A stretch of 26,944 nt of DNA from Conoideocrella luteorostrata (taxonomy: Eukaryota > Ascomycota > Sordariomycetes > Hypocreales > Clavicipitaceae), in NCBI GenBank assembly GCA_032433595.1, contig JASWJB010000451.1, positions 1 to 26,944 of the forward strand, given 5' to 3'. A model generated the notes under the pieces. That model did not search any database, was not told where the DNA came from, and saw only the letters and a program-made list of their open reading frames with translations. The position numbers and the translations under genes are program-made. The stretch's first letter is position 1. Each line of letters starts with the position of its first letter. Below, piece by piece: positions 19,662 to 26,944 of this stretch.

Positions 19662-22600
19662 ATGTCGGACGCGGATTCAAACACGATCGCGAAGCTCCAG
19701 CGCGAGCGAATCGATGCTGCAGCAGTCAAGAAAAGTTCGCGTGCGCTCGATGGGTCAACGCAACGCACCGATGATAGGAGGCAAAACCTCACCGACAATG
19801 CGGACAGTGAGCTGTACGAGCGCGATGGTAATGACAAATTTGCTGGATACCATACATCGTTGCCGATGGGGGATGATGACGATGACATGGACGAAGACAA
19901 CACTCGACGTCTCGTTGGTCAGTACACGGCCTCTCAGGATATGATCAATGAATTTGCTAGGGGAAACGGGGTCGAAGAGGACGATATTCTTGCCGGGAAA
20001 GGCGAAAAGAGCGGGCGTATTGCCGATCGCGAGACCGACTACCAGAAGCGTCGCTTCAACCGAGTCTTAACCCCTACCAGGGCCGACCCTTTCGCGGAGA
20101 ATCGACAAGCCGGGGCCGCCGAAAATGGCACAACCTACCGGGAAATAATGGAGGCCCGCGAGCTGGATAAGGAGGAGGAACGCGTTCGGAAAGCTATTCT
20201 AGCCAAGAGGAACGGAGAGGATACTGATGCGGATGCTCAGCCGACCCTGAAAGACGTGGACAAGGAGAACACTGAGGCTGGGTCTACTGAGGCTGTTACT
20301 GCTGGGCGAAAACGCAGGAAGAGATGGGACGTCTCGTCCACTCCAGCAGATGAGCAACTTCAAGGCGACGGGGCTGAAGATGCGAAGCCAAAGCGTTCAA
20401 GATGGGATCAGGCGCCAACCATTGGTGCTGATGAGCCTGCCAGGAAGCGATCTCGCTGGGATCAAGCCCCCTCTGCGACACCAATGGGCAATCAAGGACT
20501 TGCTACTCCGATGCATCCCACACAGGCCCCCAATCTCTTGCCTCCAATCTTTGCGACCGATATGAACGCCCGCAATGTTCCACTCAGCGATGAAGAACTG
20601 GATATGCTCCTACCAGGCGAGAACGAGGGATACAAAATTCTAGAACCACCCCCTGGGTACGAGCCCGTTCGCGCCCCGGCTCACAAGCTGATGGCAACAC
20701 CGGCACCGGCGACAGGCTTTATGATGCAGGACCCTGATCAAGTTCGGCTAGGTGGCAAGCCGATTCCGGCTGAGCTATCTGGTGTAGGGGATCTCCAGTT
20801 TCTCAAACCAGAGGATATGGCATACTTCGGCAAGCTCAATGACGGCGCAGATGAAAATGTCATGTCGGTGGACGAGCTCAAGGAGCGGAAAATCATGAGA
20901 CTTTTGCTCAAGATCAAAAATGGAACACCACCCATGCGGAAGACTGCCCTTCGACAGATTACAGACAACGCGCGAAATTTTGGTGCGGGGGCCCTTTTTG
21001 CCCAGATCTTACCTCTGCTCATGGAAAAGTCGCTGGAGGATCAAGAGCGTCATCTGTTGGTCAAAGTCATTGACCGAATTCTGTACAAGCTAGACGACCT
21101 AGTGCGGCCGTATGTGCACAGAATTCTTGTGGTTATCGAGCCGTTGCTTATCGACCAAGACTACTATGCCCGAGTCGAAGGTCGTGAAATCATTTCTAAC
21201 GTTGCCAAGGCCGCTGGTTTAGCAACAATGATCAGTGTGATGCGACCAGATATCGACCACCCAGATGAATATGTCCGTAACACAACAGCCAGAGCCTTTG
21301 CAGTCGTGGCCTCTGCTCTCACCATTCCCGCCTTGCTTCCTTTTCTGCGAGCTGTATGCCGTAGCAAGAAATCATGGCATGCTAGACATACAGGTGTAAA
21401 GATTGTTCAGCAGATTGCCATTTTGATGGGCTGTGCTGTCCTGCCGCACCTCAAGGGTCTTGTTGAGTGCATTGCACCCAATCTGAATGATGAGCAAACG
21501 AAGGTCAGAACCGTGACCAGCTTGGCCATCGCAGCTTTAGCAGAGGCGTCAAACCCGTACGGTATTGAGAGTTTCGACGACATCCTGAACCCCTTGTGGA
21601 CAGGGGCCCGTAAACAACGTGGCAAGGGTTTAGCTGGTTTCCTGAAGGCCGTCGGTTACATCATTCCTCTCATGGACGAAGAATATGCCAACTACTACAC
21701 TAGCCAAATTATGGAGATTCTACTGCGAGAGTTCTCCTCTCCAGATGAGGAGATGAAGAAAGTAGTTCTCAAGGTGGTCTCTCAGTGTGCTGGTACAGAG
21801 GGTGTCACTGCCGGTTACCTCAAGGAACACGTCCTGGATGAATTCTTCAAGAGCTTCTGGGTCCGACGAATGGCTTTAGACAAGCGCAACTATAAACAGG
21901 TCGTTGATACCACCTTCGACATTGGTCAGAAGGTCGGCGTGAGCGAGATTCTGGAAAGAATTGTGACCAACCTCAAGGACGAAAGCGAAGCTTATCGCAA
22001 GATGACGGTAGAAACCACGGAGAAGATTGTAGCAAGCTTGGGCGCTGCTGATATTGGTGAGCGCCTGGAGGAGAGACTGGTGGATGGTATCCTACATGCT
22101 TTCCAGGAGCAGAGCGTAGAGGACGTTGTTATGCTCAACGGCTTTGGCTCTGTGGTCAACGCGCTGGGCACAAGGTGCAAACCCTATCTGCCACAGATCG
22201 TCAGTACCATTCGTTGGAGACTGAATAACAAGTCTGCTACTGTACGACAACAGGCCGCCGATCTCATTTCACGAATTGCCATGGTCATGCAGCAGTGTGG
22301 CGAAGATGCGTTGATGGGAGAGCTTGGGATAATTCTCTACGAATACCTTGGTGAGGAGTACCCCGAGGTTCTAGGATCCATCTTGGGTGCTCTACGATCC
22401 ATTGTCACAGTCGTGGGCATCAGCCAGATGCAACCGCCCATCAAGGATCTGCTGCCTCGCCTTACGCCCATTTTGCGCAATCGACATGAGAAGGTCCAGG
22501 AGAACACTATTGACCTGGTGGGACGTATTGCGGATCGCGGTCCGGAAAGCGTCAATGCCCGTGAATGGATGCGAATCTGCTTTGAGCTGCTAGACATGCT

Positions 22601-23309
22601 CAAAGCCCATAAGAAAGGCATTCGACGAGCAGCCAACAACACGTTTGGTTTCATTGCCAAGGCCATCGGCCCTCAAGATGTGTTGGCAACACTGTTAAAC
22701 AACCTTCGTGTCCAGGAACGTCAATCCCGAGTCAACACTGCCGTCGCGATTGGTATCGTGGCTGAAACCTGTGCGCCATTCACCGTACTCCCCGCGCTGA
22801 TGAACGAATACCGCGTGCCTGAACTCAACGTGCAGAACGGTGTGCTCAAATCCCTGTCGTTCCTGTTTGAATACATTGGTGAAATGGCCAAAGACTACGT
22901 GTACGCCGTTACGCCACTCCTCGAGGACGCCCTCACCGACCGCGACCAGGTGCATCGTCAGACCGCCGCTTCTGTCGTCAAGCACATCGCCCTCGGTGTT
23001 ATAGGTCTTGGCTGTGAAGATGCCATGGTCCATCTCCTCAACCTCCTATTCCCCAACTTATTCGAAACAAGTCCACACGTCATTGATCGTATCGTCGAAG
23101 CCGTCGAGGCTATCAGGATGGCAGTCGGACCGGGCGTTATTCTCAACTACGTCTGGGCGGGCCTCTTCCACCCGGCTCGTAAAGTTCGCACACCGTATTG
23201 GCGTCTATATAACGATGCTTACGTCCAGTGTGCTGATGCCATGGTGCCTTTTTACCCCAACTTGGATGAGGACAAGATTGATCGACCAGAATTAGCCATC
23301 ATTTTGTAG
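19662..23309 (+). CDS. SF3B1: SF3B1/Prp10 (Hsh155), U2 snRNP SF3b subunit 1, single exon
   Basis: One uninterrupted frame of 1215 aa, the normal length of fungal orthologues. The ATG context ACAAAATGT has A at -3. The protein is the HEAT-repeat superhelix that clamps the branch helix between U2 snRNA and the intron. The N-terminal 300 residues are disordered, with FAGYHTS and DPFAE motifs and three ligand motifs for U2AF-type UHMs: RKRWD (Trp222), SRWDQAP (Trp248) and SRWDQAP (Trp266). From about residue 400 the HEAT repeats run to the end ([24 protein letters not shown]). Residues aligned with human cancer hotspots are wild-type: Arg539 (human 625), His576 (662), Lys580 (666) and Lys614 (700). 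The lack of introns contrasts with its split neighbours. Confidence 0.98.
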   Translation: MSDADSNTIAKLQRERIDAAAVKKSSRALDGSTQRTDDRRQNLTDNADSELYERDGNDKFAGYHTSLPMGDDDDDMDEDNTRRLVGQYTASQDMINEFARGNGVEEDDILAGKGEKSGRIADRETDYQKRRFNRVLTPTRADPFAENRQAGAAENGTTYREIMEARELDKEEERVRKAILAKRNGEDTDADAQPTLKDVDKENTEAGSTEAVTAGRKRRKRWDVSSTPADEQLQGDGAEDAKPKRSRWDQAPTIGADEPARKRSRWDQAPSATPMGNQGLATPMHPTQAPNLLPPIFATDMNARNVPLSDEELDMLLPGENEGYKILEPPPGYEPVRAPAHKLMATPAPATGFMMQDPDQVRLGGKPIPAELSGVGDLQFLKPEDMAYFGKLNDGADENVMSVDELKERKIMRLLLKIKNGTPPMRKTALRQITDNARNFGAGALFAQILPLLMEKSLEDQERHLLVKVIDRILYKLDDLVRPYVHRILVVIEPLLIDQDYYARVEGREIISNVAKAAGLATMISVMRPDIDHPDEYVRNTTARAFAVVASALTIPALLPFLRAVCRSKKSWHARHTGVKIVQQIAILMGCAVLPHLKGLVECIAPNLNDEQTKVRTVTSLAIAALAEASNPYGIESFDDILNPLWTGARKQRGKGLAGFLKAVGYIIPLMDEEYANYYTSQIMEILLREFSSPDEEMKKVVLKVVSQCAGTEGVTAGYLKEHVLDEFFKSFWVRRMALDKRNYKQVVDTTFDIGQKVGVSEILERIVTNLKDESEAYRKMTVETTEKIVASLGAADIGERLEERLVDGILHAFQEQSVEDVVMLNGFGSVVNALGTRCKPYLPQIVSTIRWRLNNKSATVRQQAADLISRIAMVMQQCGEDALMGELGIILYEYLGEEYPEVLGSILGALRSIVTVVGISQMQPPIKDLLPRLTPILRNRHEKVQENTIDLVGRIADRGPESVNAREWMRICFELLDMLKAHKKGIRRAANNTFGFIAKAIGPQDVLATLLNNLRVQERQSRVNTAVAIGIVAETCAPFTVLPALMNEYRVPELNVQNGVLKSLSFLFEYIGEMAKDYVYAVTPLLEDALTDRDQVHRQTAASVVKHIALGVIGLGCEDAMVHLLNLLFPNLFETSPHVIDRIVEAVEAIRMAVGPGVILNYVWAGLFHPARKVRTPYWRLYNDAYVQCADAMVPFYPNLDEDKIDRPELAIIL

Positions 23310-24500
23310 GAAGAGAGAAAGAGCAAAGAGAAAAAGTAATGTGAATCTACTGTATGTTTAGTTAGAGCGACTGGATGGGGTGTGAATGGTTCGGGGATTT
23401 GTGTTTAACATGGGTCTATTTATCTTTTTTTCGTTTCCTACCGGATCAAGATGCGACCCCGGATTCTTGTAATGTTGTACAGAGGGGCCTGGAAGGGTTT
23501 GCGGAGCATCGGCAAGAGGGCGTTTCTTGCTGCATAGCCGTATATCTATATTTCCTTTACATATTGTTCGCGACTGAACGGTTTTGGTCGATTGTGAAGA
23601 CTGGTGAGGTTTGATGTGACGAGGTGGCTCTGTGAATGCCAATGATACACTGGGATTTAACTACTGAATACCCGAAGTGGTGATCTATATCGTTGCCCCA
23701 GACGATTACTCGGCTGTTACGGAGTAGAGGGAAATGCATTATTCATATGCGGCATAATGTATAACAGCAACTTTCAGTACACTTTACCGAACCCTAGATG
23801 CGGTAATGAACTTCTCATGGCGTGGCAATGCAACACTCGAGTCATCACGCCAGCGACAATGGCGTATTAATCATGAGAGGCATCACTTGGTGTCCCTTGT
23901 ATCGACGACCTGTGTCCAAGTACGATATCGAAGCATACACAATATGCTTTTGCTGCAAAGTCGAACATCCACGGCCGATTCTTCCTGCATTGCACATTTT
24001 CGAGGAATGCCCACTACAACCCCGACGCCATAACAAAGTACATCCATCCATCCATTCATCATCATCTGTTGACCATGATCCCAGTGATCTCGTCTTGTCT
24101 CTGTGTGTCTCTCTGTTTATCCTTCCTCCAGCCAGTACCGTCCGTCTGTCTGTCTATCCCTCCATGCTCTGATTCAGTATTCAATTAGCAGCGGCTTGCA
24201 CGTCCGCCATTATACGTTATACATGCAGCGGTCGAGTATCGTTATTATATTCCTCCAAGAAATCAAGCTCAGGGCTCTTCTTCTGTCTCCCCCCACCCTT
24301 CCCCCTCCCCCCCGGAGGGAAAAAAGCATAGTTCTTTGTGATGTGATTATTGTCCTGTCGTAAAGCCGCACGGCTCTTTTCACACGCAGAAACATGTACA
24401 TGTGCCAACCTCATCACAAGTCGCGCCATACGTCATGAAATGCCCGCGCCAACATGAGAGACAGCCCAAACTTTACTCCATACTGTGAGAGGCCTGCCCC

Positions 24501-24554
24501 GTCTGTCTGTCTGCCTGTCTATCTGTCTGTCCGCCCGCCGCCTGCCTGCCTGCC
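24501..24554. repeat. (GTCT)n / (CCTG)n microsatellite
   Basis: Imperfect tetranucleotide array: GTCTGTCTGTCTGCCTGTCTATCTGTCTG begins it in part, then it shifts to CCGCCTGCCTGCCTGCC. A shorter related array (CCGTCTGTCTGTCTATCC) lies 360 bp upstream at about 24141-24160. Confidence 0.85.
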
Positions 24555-25060
24555 AATTTGTCAGGCACAGGAACAACAGCGGCTGGCCACTCTTCTTCCG
24601 CGACCTTCAGACGAGCGAGCCCGTCAGATGCGATCCTATTTTATTTTTTTTTGGCCGCTTACTCCTGCTACAATCCTCTCCATGCCGGTAAGTATTTAGT
24701 GTGCCCTCAGTGTCTCAGCCTAGAGAGAGACACTGACAGCAGCAGAGCAGGATGTGGGAGAAGAGAGGGGCCTCGAAATATGTCCACTCGTGGGTTTCGT
24801 TTGCTTTCTTGGTACCTGTCTCACACGCCCCTCCTCCTCGTGCTCGTCTCGTCCTCTCTGTGTGTGTTTGTGTTTTTTTGGTCTGTTGTTGCCTTTCCAA
24901 ACCCGCCACCTCCTTCTTACGGCGTGATGTGTCTCTCATTTTGGTGACTTGGGGGCGCTGCTGAGTCTTTCTTGCTTACCCGGCTAGGCGTACGGAGACT
25001 CCGTCCTGATTGATTGGGCAGGATGGAATACCATGCTTAGGAGATGCAGTAGCCAGCAAT

Positions 25061-25085
25061 GTACGGAGTACTCCGTTCGGAGTAC
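25061..25085. repeat. Triple TACGGAGTA-family array
   Basis: TACGGAGTA (25062-25070), TACTCCGTT (25069-25077) and TCGGAGTAC (25077-25085) overlap head to head and tail to tail. 25063-25076 is the perfect palindrome ACGGAGTACTCCGT. Confidence 0.8.
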
Positions 25086-25719
25086 ATACCATAGTACGCT
25101 GTTAAGGCCATTCATTGATGGATATCACAGGGACAACACAGACGAAGCCCCCCCTCCCCCTCTTGCTCTTTTTACCCCGGTAACTGGAGCACGGTTGACA
25201 GAACATAGTAGAGACATGCAGACAGATAACTACGGGGCAGACAGGAAGCAGAAGTCACGCTGGTCCAGTTCCTGCGGGCTAATGAATCCGGGCGGCTGGG
25301 CTGGAGAGGGGCGAAGGGGAGACGGTTTTTTTTTTTGAAGCCTCGATGAACATGCTTGGCGATGAATCACTGTCCGCTTGTGTATGTAGGTAGGAGCCTC
25401 AAGTGACCAAAATGCATCTCATGAGATAACGCTGTGTCAGAGACAATTTATTGTCCAGTTCTGTAAACGCTTAGCCCCCTCCCAGACAGCCACAAAAAAA
25501 AAGTGCCGACATGATGACCGCTCAAATGACTTGGCTTGCAGTTGACGTCTGAGGGCCGGACATATCAGGCCTGACGGCCCCTCCTCCATCTTTGTTGTCC
25601 CTATGTGGCACTTACTTTAGTTACCACCCAGCCCATCGGGAAATCCCATTCCCTAAGTGAATTGAGAAACTTTTTGGGTGCAGAGACGAGCAAACAAGCT
25701 AGGTGCTGGGGAGGGAAAA

Positions 25720-25738
25720 GGGGGGGGGGGGGGGGGGG
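25720..25738. repeat. Poly-G tract, 19 G
   Basis: Nineteen consecutive G follow a purine-rich GGGGAGGGAAAAG. Such a tract can form a G-quadruplex and is also a typical place for sequencing length errors. Confidence 0.9.
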
Positions 25739-26516
25739 TTTCCCCGACAAGACACTTTGACCAGATATGCGATTCGCTATCTGCATGAGTGAGCAAAAGA
25801 GATACTCCCGTAGATTAGCTTGCTCGGCAGCAGCCACAGAGATGCCCGATGTCATCACAAAATGGTGGCTGCATGCCAGCTGCGGGTAGGTCTGTCCCCA
25901 AAAATCCCATCGAGGCACAAAGGGCAAGGGCAAGGGCAAGGACATCACGTCGGTGAGCTTGGCAAAGCCGACTGACCCATCATCATACAAACACCGTTAC
26001 GAGCACGGTACACGCCCTGGTTGGGGGAGGTGTTTCTCCGTTCAGCTCATATTGAAGCCGGCCCTCCCCTCCCCCCCTGCCGGCACATGTTGTTGAGAAA
26101 CGCCAGCCTGCTTTTGGCCTTAATCCTGCGAATGGAATGTTGATTATGGGGAATTTTGGGTGCGACTGGGGAAAGAGAAAAACTTTTCCATCCCGAGACA
26201 TAATTGCCCAGCCATGTCTTGCCTCTAGTTCAATGCAGAAAAGGGAGGAGACGAGGCAGCAAGCCACGCGGCTGGTGGACATGAAGGCTTACAGTAGCAA
26301 CGGGCTAGTTAGATAGCGATCTGATCGGGATGATTTCATTAAAAAGGTACTAGATTGAAAGCGATTGGATATACCATGGGCATACTCCATACTTCACTGC
26401 ATATTCGGCTACTGTACAGAGCAGTACATGGGTATTTTGCCATGCCTCATATGATTCGTAGAAACAGACTTTTGAACGACAACTCTCTGTATTGCATTTG
26501 TTTTTTTGTTTTTTCG

Positions 26517-26543
26517 TTTTTTTTTTTTTGGGGGGGGGGGGGG
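26517..26543. repeat. T13-G14 homopolymer junction
   Basis: Thirteen T are followed directly by fourteen G and then AGGGGGA. Further T-runs precede it from about 26499. Length may be unreliable. Confidence 0.9.
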
Positions 26544-26805
26544 AGGGGGAAGGATTGTTCATCGTGTTCTGTCTTGTCACCGACAGCACAGCATGTTGGT
26601 TGGCAGCCATCGCGGGATTCCCCTTTGCTGGGATATCTGCTGTGTCAGTCCAGAGGGTTGAGACAGGCTCGCTCCATCATTAGTTACCACATGTCGCGCT
26701 TGGACGAGCGGACATAGTAGTTGAGTACAATACGGAGTGCAATACCGCACAAATGCATACACAGAATGCCATGCATGGATAGCTAGGTGACATGGCTCAC
26801 CGGGA

Positions 26806-26813
26806 TATAAAAG
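26806..26813 (+). promoter_or_regulatory. TATA box near right edge
   Basis: TATAAAAG in the context GGGATATAAAAGCTGG, 103 bp before an ATG at 26909. A start site would fall near 26835-26850. Confidence 0.5.
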
Positions 26814-26851
26814 CTGGAGATTTCCTGGCGCGTGAGGCGCGCGGCGCCGCC

Positions 26852-26896
26852 ATGTCTCGGCGATTCTGCGGTTGTGATATTAGTTACGCCTCTTGA
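26852..26896 (+). CDS. Possible upstream ORF, 14 codons
   Basis: ATG in the strong context GCCGCCATGT begins a 14-codon frame, MSRRFCGCDISYAS, ending in TGA at 26894-26896, just 12 nt before the next ATG at 26909. If the TATA box at 26806 is used, the leader would carry this uORF, which would lower translation of the downstream frame. It is equally possible that it is a chance frame in a GC-rich stretch. Confidence 0.3.
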   Translation: MSRRFCGCDISYAS

Positions 26897-26908
26897 TTCA
26901 TCCTTACG

Positions 26909-26944
26909 ATGGCAGACCCAGACACACAGGGAGAAAGGGAAAAT
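26909..26944 (+). CDS. Possible 5' end of a gene running off the window
   Basis: ATG in the context TTACGATGG begins a frame that is open for 12 codons (MADPDTQGEREN) to the window edge. Support is only the TATA box 103 bp upstream and the hydrophilic Met-Ala start. Too little is visible to name a product, and an intron or stop may follow immediately. Confidence 0.35.
   Translation, partial: MADPDTQGEREN

Larger units (their letters stand above)
23310..26805. other. Gene-free stretch after SF3B1
   Basis: The first few hundred bases should hold the SF3B1 3' UTR. No supportable gene was found. A Cys-containing frame at 23822-24172 (WCPLY, CFCCKVEHP) has no recognisable fold. The region is marked by simple repeats: (GTCT)n at 24141-24157 and 24501-24554, C-rich runs near 24290-24316, 25148-25160 and 26070-26079, poly-G at 25720-25738 and T/G runs at 26517-26543. 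TACGGAGTA copies lie at 23718 and 25062, and a near-copy at 26731. It may be a long promoter for the gene leaving the right edge. Confidence 0.5.

Noticed and set aside
23822..24172. Cys-containing frame resembling a zinc-binding segment
   Set aside because: Cys spacing does not fit RING, C2H2 or Zn2Cys6 patterns, and the second half runs into simple-sequence DNA.

Overview
This window is nuclear DNA from a filamentous ascomycete (Pezizomycotina), most likely a sordariomycete, possibly Hypocreales. The grounds are short introns (47-121 bp) with GT-AG ends and CTAAC/CTAAT-type branch sites, mixed-orientation genes, CT-rich leaders, long gene-free stretches, and the intergenic TACGGAGTA motif, which I recall from other filamentous fungi. 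All splice junctions were worked out by hand from reading frame, splice signals and family conservation.

Layout. 1-2392: no recognisable gene; one small tandem repeat. 2393-3972: a leader/promoter region with no ATG at all on the + strand, running straight into 3973-4656 (+), a Ser/Pro-rich protein of unknown function with a nuclear-localisation-like C-terminus. 4657-10075: 5.4 kb without a supportable gene, holding overlapping hairpins, palindromes and a cluster of TACGGAGTA motifs. 10076-23309: a compact conserved housekeeping block: FAN1 nuclease (-), Sdc1/Dpy-30 COMPASS subunit (+), ribosomal protein S13/uS15 (-), U2AF large subunit (-), OGG1 8-oxoguanine glycosylase (+) and SF3B1/Prp10 (+). 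23310-26805: another gene-free stretch with microsatellites and poly-G tracts. At the right edge a TATA box, a short upstream ORF and an ATG suggest the 5' end of a gene leaving the window.

How the genes relate. Two genes encode direct physical partners in branch-site/3' splice-site recognition: U2AF65 carries a C-terminal UHM domain and SF3B1 carries three RW(D) ligand motifs, the known partner of that domain. They lie about 2.2 kb apart with OGG1 between. Two genes are DNA-repair nucleases/glycosylases (FAN1, OGG1). U2AF65 and OGG1 share a divergent promoter, as do FAN1 and sdc1. I see no biosynthetic cluster, transposase, tRNA, rRNA or CRISPR.

The most unusual signals are the roughly 1.58 kb ATG-free leader before the unknown protein, a 26-nt microexon in U2AF65 whose skipping would give an immediate stop codon, and the strong over-representation of the TACGGAGTA palindrome family strictly outside coding exons.
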